A DNA stretch of 64,000 bases from Pseudolabrys sp. FHR47 (GCF_005153485.1 NZ_CP039740.1:1739001-1803000); one strand, 5' to 3'; shown: positions 50,962 to 59,591, numbered from the stretch's first letter. Numbers and translations are program-made. Notes: generated from the sequence alone by a model not told the origin.

Positions 50962-51879
50962 TCAAACCTTTTCGACGTCGGGGCGGCCGAACAGGCCCTG
51001 CGGCAGGAAAATCAGGGTGATCGCCAGCACCGAGAAGGCTGCAACATCCTTGTAGTCGATGGAGAAGTAAGCCGACCAGAAGGTCTCGATCAGGCCGATC
51101 AATAGCCCCCCAATCACCGCGCCGGGCAGCGAGCCGATGCCGCCGAGCACCGCAGCGGTGAACGCCTTGACGCCGGGCACGAAGCCGTCGGCGAAGTTCA
51201 CCACGCCGTAATATGTGAGGTAGAGCGTGCCGGCGACGGCGGCGAGCGCCGCGGCGATGATAAAGGTGATGGAGATCGTCTGATCGACATTGACGCCGAC
51301 CAGCGCCGCCATCTTCTGGTCCTGTTCGCAGGCCCGCTGGGCGCGGCCGAGCCGGGTCTTGGCCACCAGATACCAGAACGCCACCAGCAGGATTGCGGTA
51401 ACACCCCAGATGATCGCTTGCTTGAGCGAGATGGTGACATTGTAGTCGTTCTGCGAGAACAGAACCATTTCACCGTGCACCATCGGCGGGATCGCCTTGT
51501 TGCGCGGTCCTTGCGTCACCTGCACGAAATTCGAGAGGAAGATCGACATGCCGATTGCAGAGATCAGCGGCGCCAGGCGGAACGAGCCGCGCAACGGTCG
51601 ATAGGCGAGGCGTTCGATCGCCCAGTTCACCAGCGAGGTGAACACCATCGCGACCACTAGAACCAGCAGCAGCGCCACCGCGATCGACGGCACGCCGATC
51701 CATGTGGTGATGAACAGAAAGGCAATCAGCGCCACGAAGGCCGACACCATGAAGACGTCGCCGTGGGCGAAGTTCACCATGCCGATGATGCCGAAGACCA
51801 TCGTGTAACCGATGGCGATCAGGCCGTAGATCGACCCGAGCGTAATACCGTTGATAAGCTGCTGGAGGAATACTTCCAT
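50962..51879 (-). CDS. livH: Branched-chain amino-acid ABC transporter permease LivH
   Basis: A 305-residue permease opening MEVFLQQLINGITLGSIYGLIAIGYTMVFGIIGMVNFAHGD (about 1-41), the LivH hallmark. The EAA-like loop is GRAQRACEQDQKMAALVGVNVDQ (about 188-210). It ends FLPQGLFGRPDVEKV. First gene of the liv operon. ATG 51879 is chosen since the sequence before it carries no membrane character. The leader contains a strong inverted repeat (51951-51984). Confidence 0.95.
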   Translation of the reverse strand: MEVFLQQLINGITLGSIYGLIAIGYTMVFGIIGMVNFAHGDVFMVSAFVALIAFLFITTWIGVPSIAVALLLVLVVAMVFTSLVNWAIERLAYRPLRGSFRLAPLISAIGMSIFLSNFVQVTQGPRNKAIPPMVHGEMVLFSQNDYNVTISLKQAIIWGVTAILLVAFWYLVAKTRLGRAQRACEQDQKMAALVGVNVDQTISITFIIAAALAAVAGTLYLTYYGVVNFADGFVPGVKAFTAAVLGGIGSLPGAVIGGLLIGLIETFWSAYFSIDYKDVAAFSVLAITLIFLPQGLFGRPDVEKV

Positions 51880-51950
51880 GCGCTTGCCCACCCCTCTCAC
51901 CGACAGGACGGCGGGCCGCCGTCCATCTGGTCCCTCTATCAAATGCTTAA

Positions 51951-51984
51951 CAGGGCCCGGGCCATGCGGCAACGCCGGGCCCTG
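51951..51984 (-). promoter_or_regulatory. Large hairpin in the livH leader
   Basis: CAGGGCCCGG (51951-51960) pairs perfectly with CCGGGCCCTG (51975-51984) around a 14-base loop. It lies about 75 bases before the livH start. No long T run follows, so it is more likely an RNA structure of the leader or a binding site than a strong terminator. Confidence 0.4.
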
Positions 51985-52048
51985 CCGCTGTGGCTAGTCC
52001 GTTTGTCGCAAGCCTCATGCCAGAAGCTGGGCAGAGCCGGGGTATTCC

Positions 52049-52082
52049 AAAAAAAGAACCGGCGGCCGACAGGGCCGTCGGC
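52049..52082 (-). terminator. Rho-independent terminator of the 27-residue peptide gene
   Basis: GCCGAC (52065-52070) pairs with GTCGGC (52077-52082), with a further CCGGC/GCCGG around it. On the reverse strand it is followed by TTCTTTTTTT. It lies about 28 bases past the stop of the short gene at 52111. Confidence 0.75.
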
Positions 52083-52110
52083 ACGCCGGCGTCGCAAACT
52101 GTAACTTCGA

Positions 52111-52194
52111 CTAATGCAGGCCGCCGAATACCCAGATCAGCGCCAGGATCGGGAGCGGCACACCGATCAGCCACAGCAGCAGATAACGTCCCAT
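52111..52194 (-). CDS. 27-residue single-span membrane peptide
   Basis: A very short reverse-strand gene: start ATG 52194 with GGAG upstream (spacing about 8), stop TAG at 52111. The product MGRYLLLWLIGVPLPILALI continues WVFGGLH: one hydrophobic helix with a GxPxP kink. A terminator follows closely, giving a complete transcription unit of its own. Function unknown. I recall similar short ORFs from Bradyrhizobium relatives, but that is memory rather than a search. Confidence 0.55.
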   Translation of the reverse strand: MGRYLLLWLIGVPLPILALIWVFGGLH

Positions 52195-52395
52195 TGTTTC
52201 GTCTCCTCAGTCCATGATTTGGGTGCTGTCGAAACTCGCGGTGTGCAACTCAGGTTCCGCAGCACGGACGGCGATCCGCTTTTCTGGCCGCGGAACGATC
52301 GCCCGATAAAAGTGTTGATATCCCGGGCGGGGCTTTTCGGTGGGTTCCATTCCGTGAAGGGAAGCGGGGCCGCCGAATACGAAAAGGACATACCG

Positions 52396-52542
52396 ATGGC
52401 CCAGAACAACAATCCCAACCAGAACCCGAACCCGAACCAGAAGCCCGGTCAGCAGTCGCAGGGTCAGCCTGGACAGCAGCGTCCGGGCCAGCCCGGTCAG
52501 CAGGGTGGCCAGCAGCAGGGCAAGCCGCAGCAGAACGGCTAA
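52396..52542 (+). CDS. Low-complexity Asn/Gln/Pro/Gly peptide, 48 residues
   Basis: From ATG 52396 the frame encodes MAQNNNPNQNPNPNQK followed by repeats of the PGQQ type (PGQQSQGQ, PGQQRPGQ, PGQQGGQQ) and ends KPQQNG. It has no hydrophobic residues to speak of and is expected to be disordered. A strong hairpin (52585-52611) follows. It resembles the 46-residue peptide at 8206-8346. Start-site support is moderate only. Confidence 0.6.
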   Translation: MAQNNNPNQNPNPNQKPGQQSQGQPGQQRPGQPGQQGGQQQGKPQQNG

Positions 52543-52584
52543 CGCGGCAACCGCATCGCTAATCGATACAAGCACAACTGGCAG

Positions 52585-52611
52585 GAGGCCCCGTCGTCGT
52601 GACGGGGCCTC
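52585..52611 (+). terminator. Hairpin terminator after the Asn/Gln peptide gene
   Basis: GAGGCCCCGTC (52585-52595) pairs with GACGGGGCCTC (52601-52611), an 11-bp perfect stem with a five-base loop, followed by ATCGTTTGT. Confidence 0.65.
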
Positions 52612-52742
52612 ATCGTTTGTGCGGCACCGTTAAGCTTGACGGACGCGCTTAATGAGCCGTCCCGGTAAGGTAAAATTTTGGTTTCTTTTGATGCGTGCAT
52701 TTGAAGCGCTTAGGGTCGCTGCAACGTTTCAGGGAGCGGCTC

Positions 52743-53264
52743 ATGCGGAAAATGTCCGGCGCCAGCATTGCGATGATCGTGGCCATCGCGCTCTATTTCA
52801 CTTTGTTCTGGGGTTACGAAGCGCTGCGCGTCCTCACCTCGCCGACCTGGGGTCTCGATGATGTCTGGCGGTCGCAGTACGTTTTCGGCATCGGCAGCTA
52901 TTTCAAGCTGGAGCCGCTGGGGTTGATGAGGCTCGCTGCCTTCTTCGGTGTGGTGAAGCTCGCGGTCGCGCTGACTTGCGCGATCCACATTGTCGATCGG
53001 CTGCGCAACCTTGCCGGCGGCCAGGCCAATGCCGACGTGCTCGAAGGCGGTCTCATTCTTGTCGTGGCAGTCAGCATGGCTGCGGCCGGACCGGCGGCGT
53101 GGACGCAGAACGGCGACCTCCTGCGCGAGCAGGTGTTGCACCTGCTGCTCGCCGCCATCGCCGTCGCGCTGTGCCTTGTCGAGCGCAATTACACACGCCG
53201 TGCGGTCAACCCGGCGCTGGCCGCCGTGTTGCCGCGGAGCGAGGCGTTTTCGCCGCTGCGCTGA
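52743..53264 (+). CDS. Four-helix membrane protein of unknown function
   Basis: A 173-residue protein beginning MRKMSGASIAMIVAIALYF. Four hydrophobic segments are visible: about 7-25, 60-84 (LMRLAAFFGVVKLAVALTCAIHI), 98-116 (GLILVVAVSMAAAGPAAW) and 128-146 (LHLLLAAIAVALCLVE). A loop carries FGIGSYFKLEPLG. No known family was recognised. GGGAG lies six bases before ATG 52743. A hairpin with a T run follows, so it forms its own unit. Confidence 0.65.
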   Translation: MRKMSGASIAMIVAIALYFTLFWGYEALRVLTSPTWGLDDVWRSQYVFGIGSYFKLEPLGLMRLAAFFGVVKLAVALTCAIHIVDRLRNLAGGQANADVLEGGLILVVAVSMAAAGPAAWTQNGDLLREQVLHLLLAAIAVALCLVERNYTRRAVNPALAAVLPRSEAFSPLR

Positions 53265-53316
53265 CATCCGATCGGAATTCTACCGCTGTCTGAGCAACCG
53301 GTAGCGTGAACTTTAG

Positions 53317-53352
53317 GCCCGCCTCGCACTCCTGCGCGGCGGGCTATTTTTT
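53317..53352 (+). terminator. Rho-independent terminator after the four-helix membrane protein
   Basis: GCCCGCC (53317-53323) pairs with GGCGGGC (53338-53344), followed by TATTTTTTC. The T run overlaps the last codons of the convergent pcaC gene. Confidence 0.7.
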
Positions 53353-53730
53353 CTCCAGGCTGGCGATGACACCGGCCGCCTCCTTGAAGGCGTGGTTGGC
53401 TGCCGGCACGCCGCAGTAGATCGCCTGCTGCAGGATGATCTCCTTGATGTCGTCGTGGCTGAAGCCGCCTTCGGTCAGCGCTGCGCGCACATGCATCACG
53501 AACTCGTCCCAGTGGCCGAGCGCGAGCATGGTGCCGATAACGAGAATGCGCCGGGTGCGCTCGTCGTAATGCGGCCGCGTCCACACCTCGCCCCAGGCGG
53601 CACGGGTGATGAAGTTCTGGAATTCCTCGTTGAGCGGCGTCTTGCTGGCATTGGCACGGTCGACCCAAGGTGCGCCGAGCACCTTGCGGCGCTTGGCCAT
53701 GCCGAGGTCGTAGCGTTCTTTCTCGTCCAT
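53344..53730 (-). CDS. pcaC: 4-carboxymuconolactone decarboxylase
   Basis: A 128-residue enzyme of the beta-ketoadipate pathway (AhpD-like fold). MDEKERYDLGMAKRRKVLG is a typical PcaC opening, then WGEVWTRPHYDERTRRILVIGTMLALGHWDEF, HVRAALTEGGFSHDDIKEIILQQAIYCGVPAANHAFKEA. It converts carboxymuconolactone to 3-oxoadipate enol-lactone, the substrate of the enzyme encoded just upstream on the same strand (11-bp gap). The rest of a protocatechuate pathway is not in the window. Confidence 0.93.
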   Translation of the reverse strand: MDEKERYDLGMAKRRKVLGAPWVDRANASKTPLNEEFQNFITRAAWGEVWTRPHYDERTRRILVIGTMLALGHWDEFVMHVRAALTEGGFSHDDIKEIILQQAIYCGVPAANHAFKEAAGVIASLEKK

Positions 53731-53741
53731 CGGGTGTCCCT

Positions 53742-54524
53742 TCAATCCTTCAGGAAGTCGACGACCGCCTTGGCGTAAGGCGCCGGCTGCTCCATGTTCG
53801 CGATATGCGCGGCTTCGAAGCTGATGATCTTCGCGCCCGGAATCTGCGCCGCGATGGCTTCGCCTTGCGCGGGCGGGGTCGCGGGGTCCTGCGCGCCGAC
53901 GATCACGAGCGTCGGTGCTGTAATCGACGGGTTGGAAGCGCGGAAGTCCATGTCGCGGATCGCCTGGCAACAGGCGACATAGCCGCCCTTGCTGGTGGTG
54001 AGGAAGATTTCCTTCATTCGCGCGATCGCCTGCGGCGCCTTCGCGCGGAAGTCCGCAGTGAACCAGCGCTCCATGTTGGGGTCGACCAGTTTGTCGAGAT
54101 CATTGCTCTCCAGGAAGCGGATGCGGTCGTCCCATATCTTCTTGTCCGCATAATGCGCGTTAGTGTTCGACAGCACGAGCTTGCCGATACGCGATGGCGC
54201 GTTCGCTCCCAGCCATTGCCCGACCATGCCGCCCATCGATAGACCGCACCAGTGCGTCTTCTCGACGTCGAGCGCGTCGAGCACGCTGAGGACGTCGCGC
54301 CCAAATCGTTCCATCGAATAGGGGCCCTTCGGCGCGTCGGACTGGCCGTGGCCACGCCGGTCGTAGCGGATGACGCGAAAATGCTTCGACCATTCGCCGA
54401 TCTGGTCGTCCCACATATGGACGTTGGTGCCGAGCGAGTTCGACAGCATCAGCGCCGGGGCGCTGTTGCTGCCGGTGATTTCGACATTGATCCGGCAGCC
54501 GTCGTCGGCAGTGATCATCGGCAT
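53742..54524 (-). CDS. pcaD: 3-oxoadipate enol-lactonase
   Basis: A 260-residue alpha/beta hydrolase hydrolysing 3-oxoadipate enol-lactone. The nucleophile elbow is GLSMGGMVG (about 94-102), the oxyanion neighbourhood SNSLGTNVHMWDDQI (about 28-42), the Asp in GAQDPATPPAQGE (about 210-222) and the catalytic His in EAAHIANMEQPAPY (about 239-252). The sequence YDRRGHGQSDAPKGPYSMERFGRDV is characteristic of PcaD. ATG 54524 (MPMITADDG) is the family start. pcaD-pcaC form a two-gene operon. Confidence 0.93.
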   Translation of the reverse strand: MPMITADDGCRINVEITGSNSAPALMLSNSLGTNVHMWDDQIGEWSKHFRVIRYDRRGHGQSDAPKGPYSMERFGRDVLSVLDALDVEKTHWCGLSMGGMVGQWLGANAPSRIGKLVLSNTNAHYADKKIWDDRIRFLESNDLDKLVDPNMERWFTADFRAKAPQAIARMKEIFLTTSKGGYVACCQAIRDMDFRASNPSITAPTLVIVGAQDPATPPAQGEAIAAQIPGAKIISFEAAHIANMEQPAPYAKAVVDFLKD

Positions 54525-54699
54525 ATGAAGGTCTCTCCCCGTATCGCCATTTTGTGGCCGCCGGCCTGTCGCCGGCGCGAGGTGAGACTTAATGCCGGGT
54601 CGGGGTTGCTGCAAAGCCCTTTTCAGAGGGGCCTGGACGGCTTAAGGCAGGGCGCGGCAGAACCAGCGTGCTGGCCTTAAGAAAGAGGAGACGGTTGCC

Positions 54700-55158
54700 A
54701 TGGCGATGACGATGACGGGCGAGGTGCAGCTTCCGGCCACCCGCGAGGTGGTTTACGCGAAGCTCAACGACCCGGAAGTGCTCAAAGCCTGCATCCCGGG
54801 CTGCGAGGAGCTGATCATGGATTCGCCGACCGATTTTGCGGCGACCGTCGTCTCCAAGATTGGCCCGGTGAAGGCCAAGTTCAAAGGCAAGGTGCACCTC
54901 ACCGATCTCGATCCACCGAACGGCTACAAGATTTCGGGCGAGGGCGACGGCGGTGTCGCCGGCTTCGCCAAAGGCGGCGCGACCGTGACATTGACCGAGA
55001 AGGATGGCGGCACGCTGCTCACCTACAACGTGGAGGCGCAGATCGGCGGCAAGCTCGCGCAGCTCGGCCAGCGCCTGGTCAATGGCGCGGCGAAGAAGAC
55101 CGCCGACGACTTCTTCAAGAACTTCGCTGCGAATGTGGGCGGTCAGCCCGCCGCTTGA
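54700..55158 (+). CDS. CoxG-family SRPBCC protein (carbon monoxide dehydrogenase subunit G)
   Basis: A 152-residue START/Bet-v1-fold protein. MTMTGEVQLPATREVVYAKLNDPEVLKACIPGCEEL is the hallmark of CoxG, followed by KIGPVKAKFKGKVHL, GEGDGGVAGFAKGGATVTL and GGKLAQLGQRLVNGAAKK. In CO dehydrogenase clusters CoxG is proposed to anchor the enzyme or assist its assembly at the membrane, though no membrane helix is present here. It lies 700 bp before coxS on the same strand, with an opposite-strand BA14K gene between. Confidence 0.9.
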   Translation: MAMTMTGEVQLPATREVVYAKLNDPEVLKACIPGCEELIMDSPTDFAATVVSKIGPVKAKFKGKVHLTDLDPPNGYKISGEGDGGVAGFAKGGATVTLTEKDGGTLLTYNVEAQIGGKLAQLGQRLVNGAAKKTADDFFKNFAANVGGQPAA

Positions 55159-55181
55159 GGTTCCGCGCTCTCACCAAGGAA

Positions 55182-55208
55182 AAGCCGCCCCGGAGGGCGG
55201 CTTTTTTA
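55182..55208 (+). terminator. Rho-independent terminator after coxG
   Basis: AAGCCGCCC (55182-55190) pairs with GGGCGGCTT (55195-55203), followed by TTTTAAT. It separates coxG transcription from the coxSLM operon. Confidence 0.85.
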
Positions 55209-55215
55209 ATGCCCG

Positions 55216-55545
55216 CTACGGGCAGGGATGACGGTAGCCGTCATAGCCCAGATAGGTGCCCGAGCCGGGATCGTACGATTTGAAGCGCCGCATGCAGTAG
55301 GCGACTTCGTCGCCGCCATAGGTGTAGCCGGGGCCATAGGCGTAGCCACGGTCGTAATAGTAGGGCCTCTGCTGGGCGGCCAGCACGCCGCCGATGATGG
55401 CGCCGGCGGCCAATCCGCCGAGGACCGCGCCGCCGCCACCGTGCCGGTGATGGCGACGCCATTGTGCGTCAGCAGGCATCACGGTGGCCGTCGTTGTGGC
55501 GACCACGACAAGTGCCGCAAGCGCGGCCGACAATTTCGTACGCAT
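55216..55545 (-). CDS. BA14K-family exported protein
   Basis: A 109-residue protein with a signal peptide (LSAALAALVVVATTTATVMPADA, about 5-27), a Gly-rich hydrophobic stretch (GGGGAVLGGLAAGAIIGGVLA, glycine-zipper-like), a Tyr-rich part and the BA14K ending AYCMRRFKSYDPGSGTYLGYDGYRHPC. BA14K was first described as a Brucella immunoreactive, lectin-like protein; the family is widespread in Hyphomicrobiales. It is divergent from coxS and unlikely to be part of the cox system. Confidence 0.9.
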   Translation of the reverse strand: MRTKLSAALAALVVVATTTATVMPADAQWRRHHRHGGGGAVLGGLAAGAIIGGVLAAQQRPYYYDRGYAYGPGYTYGGDEVAYCMRRFKSYDPGSGTYLGYDGYRHPCP

Positions 55546-55853
55546 GATGCAACCTTTGGTTTGGAGAACGGGGGCACCACGCTAAGCCTCGGGCCCCGCG
55601 CCGCGTTCCATGGATTCGCGCGGGCCGCAAAACGACGACTTTTTGGCCAACTTGACAATTGTGCATCGCAACTTTGCTCACTTCGCGTCGATTTCAGCGC
55701 GGAATCGCTTGACCGCCCGCTTGCCGGGTGTTCAAGTTGTTCTGGTTCAAATGCGGAAACCGGTCGAACCGGGCCGCCATCGTTACCGCGAGCCGGTCTC
55801 AGGCGTGACGCCGGTCGTTGAGGGGCGCTGGGCCCCTAATTCGGGAGGAAGTC
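55546..55853. other. Divergent intergenic region between the BA14K gene and coxS
   Basis: About 310 bases without a gene. A perfect TTGACA hexamer lies at 55652-55657 on the plus strand, but no convincing -10 box follows at 16-18 bases. Nothing else is recognisable. Confidence 0.4.
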
Positions 55854-56327
55854 ATGGCGAAAGTGTCCATGACGGTGAACGGCAAGGCCGTCACCGGTGA
55901 TGTCGAACCGCGAACCCTGCTGGTACAATTTCTGCGCGAAAATCTCCGTCTTACCGGCACTCATGTCGGTTGCGACACGTCGCAGTGCGGCGCCTGTGTC
56001 GTCCATATCGACGGCGTTGCCGCCAAGTCGTGCACCACGCTGGCCCTCCAGTGCGAAGGCCAGTCGATCACCACCATCGAGGGTCTGGCGGCGGCCGACG
56101 GCAAGCTGCACCCGATGCAGGAAGCCTTCCGCGAGCATCACGGCCTGCAGTGCGGCTATTGCACCCCCGGCATGATCATGGCCGCGCTCGATATCGTGCG
56201 CCGCAACGGCAACGAACTCGACGAGCACACCATTCGCGACCAGCTCGACGGCAACATCTGCCGCTGCACGGGCTATCACAACATCGTCAAGGCGATCGAA
56301 GCCGGCGCGAGGGCGATGGCGAAGTAA
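55854..56327 (+). CDS. coxS: CO-dehydrogenase-like small subunit, [2Fe-2S] protein
   Basis: A 157-residue iron-sulfur subunit of a molybdenum hydroxylase. The plant-ferredoxin-type cluster ligands lie in [16 protein letters not shown] and CTTLALQC (about 40-68). The second cluster is in the all-helical domain: [11 protein letters not shown] (about 100-110) and [15 protein letters not shown] (about 135-149). It passes electrons from the Mo site in CoxL to FAD in CoxM. First gene of coxS-L-M. A GGGAGG-type ribosome site precedes ATG 55854. Confidence 0.93.
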   Translation: MAKVSMTVNGKAVTGDVEPRTLLVQFLRENLRLTGTHVGCDTSQCGACVVHIDGVAAKSCTTLALQCEGQSITTIEGLAAADGKLHPMQEAFREHHGLQCGYCTPGMIMAALDIVRRNGNELDEHTIRDQLDGNICRCTGYHNIVKAIEAGARAMAK

Positions 56328-56408
56328 CACTTGCCCGCGTGACGCTGGCTGCCGAACAAGGTCGATAAAGACAACGACGTCGATAAAGACAGTGGGAGGA
56401 TGCCGCCA

Positions 56409-58769
56409 ATGACCGCAACCGGGATCGGCGCGCCGGTGCGCCGCAAGGAAGACTTTCGTTTTGTCACGGGACAAGGCCAGTACACCGACGACGTGACCCG
56501 GCCCGGCGAGACCCGCGCGGTGTTCGTACGTTCGCCGCATGCCCACGCCAGGATCAAGAAGATCGACGTCACGGCGGCCAAGAAAATGCCGGGCGTGGTC
56601 GATGTACTGACCGGCGCTCAGCTCGCCGACGACAAGGTCGGCAATCTCATCTGCGGCTGGATGATCCACTCCAAGGACGGCTCGCCGATGAAAATGGCGG
56701 CGCATCCGGCGTTGGCCGCGGGCAAGGTCAACTGCGTCGGCGACGCAGTGGCCGTGGTGATCGCGGAGACCGTGGGGCAGGCCAGGGACGCCGCCGAGAA
56801 GGTGGTGGTCGATTACGAAGTGCTGCCGGCAGTGGTCGATCCGGCCAAGGCGCAGGCCAAGAGCGCGCCGCAAATCCACGCCGACATTCCGAACAACACC
56901 ATCTATCAGTGGCATCTCGGCGACCAGAAGGCGGTCGAGGCCGCGTTCAAGGCGGCCAAGCACGTCACCAAGCTTGATATCGTCAACAACCGCTTGGCGC
57001 CGAATGCGATGGAGCCGCGCGCCGCGCTCGCCGATTACGACGCCGGCAACGATCATCTGACGTTGTGGAACACGTCGCAGAATCCGCACGTGGCGCGGCT
57101 GGTGATCTCGGCTTTCGTCGGCATCGCCCCCGAGCACAAACTGCGCGTCATCGCGCCGGATGTCGGCGGCGGCTTCGGCTCGAAGATTTTCATCTATCCG
57201 GAAGAGGTCGTCTGCCTGTGGGCCGCACGCAAAGTGAAGCGCCCGGTGAAGTGGACCTCGGACCGCACCGAAGCGTTCCTGACTGACGCCCATGGCCGCG
57301 ACCACATCACCCACGCCGAACTGGCGCTCGATGCCGACGGCAAGATCACCGCGTTGCGCGCCAGGACCATCGCCAATCTCGGCGCCTATATGTCGACCTT
57401 CTCGTCGTCGGTACCGACCTATCTCTACGCGACACTGTTGTCGGGCCAGTACGACATCCCGCAGATCTACTGCGAGGTCGACGCGGTCTACACCAACACC
57501 GTGCCGGTCGATGCCTATCGCGGCGCGGGCCGTCCTGAAGCGACCTTCGTGGTCGAGCGGCTGGTCGAAGTCGCGGCGCGGCAATTGGGGCTCGATCCGG
57601 CCGATTTCCGCAAGCGCAATTTCATCCGCAACTTCCCGCACCAGACGCCGGTGATCATGGCTTACGACGCCGGCGACTATAATGCGTCGCTGAAGAAGGC
57701 GATGGAGCTTGCCGACGTCAAAGGCTTCGCCAAGCGCAAGCGCGAGAGCGCGCGGGCCGGCAAACTGCGCGGGCTCGGCTACTCGACCTATATCGAGGCC
57801 TGCGGCATCGCGCCGTCGCAAGCCGTGGGTTCGCTCGGCGCCGGCGTCGGTCTGTGGGAGAGCGCCGAGGTGCGCGTCAACCCGACCGGCAATGTCGAAG
57901 TGCTGACAGGCAGCCACGCGCACGGGCAGGGCCACGAGACGACATTCGCGCAACTGGTGTCGGAGCGACTCGGCATTCCGTTCGAGAGCGTGTCGATCGT
58001 TCACGGCGATACCGACAAGGTGCAGTTCGGCATGGGCACTTACGGCTCGCGCTCCGGCGCGGTCGGCATGTCGGCCATCGTCAAGGCGCTCGACAAGATC
58101 GAAGCCAAGGCCAAGAAGGTCGCCGGCTTCATGATGGAAGCCGCCGAGAGCGACATCGATTTCAAGGACGGCAAATTCACGGTGAAGGGCACCGACAAGT
58201 CGGTCGGCTTCGGCGACGTGGCGCTCAATGCCTATATCGCGCACAAATTCACCGGCGCCGAGCTGGAGCCGGGTCTGAAGGAAACCTCGTTCTACGACCC
58301 GACCAACTTCACCTTCCCGGCGGGCTGCCACATCTGCGAGGTCGAGATCGACCGGGAAACTGGCAAGACCGAGATCGTCAACTGGACCGCGGTGGACGAC
58401 TTCGGCACCGTCATCAATCCGATGATCGTCGAGGGTCAGGTCCATGGCGGCATTGCCCAGGGAGTTGGCCAGGCGCTGCTCGAAGGCGTCGTCTACGATG
58501 CCAGCGGTCAGTTGGTGACGGCCTCGTTCATGGATTACACCATGCCGCGCGCGCACGACCTGCCGTCGTTCCACGTCGGCCTGACCGAGACCAAGTCGCC
58601 GTCGAACCCGCTCGGCATGAAGGGCTGCGGCGAGGCCGGCGCGATCGCGGCGCCGGCGGCGGTGATCAACGCCATCACCGATGCGCTCGGAACCGAGGAT
58701 ATCGCCATGCCGGCCACGCCGAATACGGTGTGGGCGGTGATGCAAAAGACGCCACCGAAAGCGGCATAA
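56409..58769 (+). CDS. coxL: CO-dehydrogenase-like large subunit, form II (molybdopterin-binding)
   Basis: A 786-residue xanthine-dehydrogenase-family subunit binding molybdopterin cytosine dinucleotide. GIGAPVRRKEDFRFVTGQGQYTDD opens it; PDVGGGFGSK (about 253-262), the active-site loop VDAYRGAGRPEATFV (about 363-377), GSHAHGQGHETTFAQ (about 501-515) and MKGCGEAGAIAAP (about 737-749, with the catalytic Glu) follow. AYRGAGR marks the form II group, whereas proven CO dehydrogenases have AYXCSFR, so the true substrate may be another small organic molecule. ATG 56409 is chosen because GGGAGG ends nine bases before it; ATG 56400 is too close. Confidence 0.92.
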   Translation: MTATGIGAPVRRKEDFRFVTGQGQYTDDVTRPGETRAVFVRSPHAHARIKKIDVTAAKKMPGVVDVLTGAQLADDKVGNLICGWMIHSKDGSPMKMAAHPALAAGKVNCVGDAVAVVIAETVGQARDAAEKVVVDYEVLPAVVDPAKAQAKSAPQIHADIPNNTIYQWHLGDQKAVEAAFKAAKHVTKLDIVNNRLAPNAMEPRAALADYDAGNDHLTLWNTSQNPHVARLVISAFVGIAPEHKLRVIAPDVGGGFGSKIFIYPEEVVCLWAARKVKRPVKWTSDRTEAFLTDAHGRDHITHAELALDADGKITALRARTIANLGAYMSTFSSSVPTYLYATLLSGQYDIPQIYCEVDAVYTNTVPVDAYRGAGRPEATFVVERLVEVAARQLGLDPADFRKRNFIRNFPHQTPVIMAYDAGDYNASLKKAMELADVKGFAKRKRESARAGKLRGLGYSTYIEACGIAPSQAVGSLGAGVGLWESAEVRVNPTGNVEVLTGSHAHGQGHETTFAQLVSERLGIPFESVSIVHGDTDKVQFGMGTYGSRSGAVGMSAIVKALDKIEAKAKKVAGFMMEAAESDIDFKDGKFTVKGTDKSVGFGDVALNAYIAHKFTGAELEPGLKETSFYDPTNFTFPAGCHICEVEIDRETGKTEIVNWTAVDDFGTVINPMIVEGQVHGGIAQGVGQALLEGVVYDASGQLVTASFMDYTMPRAHDLPSFHVGLTETKSPSNPLGMKGCGEAGAIAAPAAVINAITDALGTEDIAMPATPNTVWAVMQKTPPKAA

Positions 58770-58790
58770 AGAATTCGAACGGAGAGACCG

Positions 58791-59591
58791 ATGTACAACT
58801 TCACCTTCCATCGCCCGACCACGGTGCGCCAGGCGGCCGGTCTTCTGGCGCGCAATCCCGAGGGCAAGCTGCTTGCCGGCGGCCACTCGCTGCTGCCGGT
58901 GATGAAACAGCGTCTCGCGCAGCCGTCCGCCATCGTCGATCTGTCGCAGGTCGAGGGCATGACCGGCGTCGAACTCAAGGGCCGCTCGGTCGTGATCGGC
59001 GCCATGACGCGTCATGCCGATGTCGCCAAGTCCGATGTGCTCAAGGAAGTGCTGCCGGGCCTTGCCTCGGTGCCGGGCTCGATCGGCGATCCGCAGGTGC
59101 GCAACCGCGGTACCATCGGCGGCTCGATCGCGAACAATGATCCGAACGCCGACTATCCGGCGGCGTGTCTCGGCCTCGGCGCGACCATCATCACCAACAA
59201 GCGCCGCATCGTCGCCGACGACTTCTTCACCGGCATGTTCTCGACCGCGCTGGAAGACGGTGAGATCATCGTCAAGGTCTCGTTCCCGATCGCCAAGAAG
59301 GCGGCCTACGAGAAGTTCAAGCATCCGGCGTCGGGCTTCGCGCTGGTCGGCGTGTTCGTGTCGAAGCGCGGCCCGGATATCCGCGTCGCGGTGACTGGCG
59401 CCGGCTCGAACGGCGTGTTCCGCGTCAAGTCGTTCGAAGAAGCGCTGGCCAAGCGTTTCTCGCCGAAGTCGATCGAGGGCCTGACTATTCCGGCCTCCGG
59501 CATGAACTCCGACATTCACGCGACGCCCGAATATCGCGCCCATCTCGTCGGCGTCCTTGCCAAGCGCGCGTTGGCCAAAGCGACGGCGTAA
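58791..59591 (+). CDS. coxM: CO-dehydrogenase-like medium subunit, FAD-binding
   Basis: A 266-residue flavoprotein subunit. MYNFTFHRPTTVRQAAGLLARNPEGKLLAGGHSLLPVMKQRLAQP contains the first FAD motif (AGGHSLLP, about 29-36), and the second, RNRGTIGGSIANNDPNADYPA, lies at about 104-124. The C-terminal domain ends HLVGVLAKRALAKA. It accepts electrons from the [2Fe-2S] subunit and reduces quinone or another acceptor. It follows coxL after 21 bp. Convergent with the diguanylate cyclase gene. Confidence 0.93.
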   Translation: MYNFTFHRPTTVRQAAGLLARNPEGKLLAGGHSLLPVMKQRLAQPSAIVDLSQVEGMTGVELKGRSVVIGAMTRHADVAKSDVLKEVLPGLASVPGSIGDPQVRNRGTIGGSIANNDPNADYPAACLGLGATIITNKRRIVADDFFTGMFSTALEDGEIIVKVSFPIAKKAAYEKFKHPASGFALVGVFVSKRGPDIRVAVTGAGSNGVFRVKSFEEALAKRFSPKSIEGLTIPASGMNSDIHATPEYRAHLVGVLAKRALAKATA

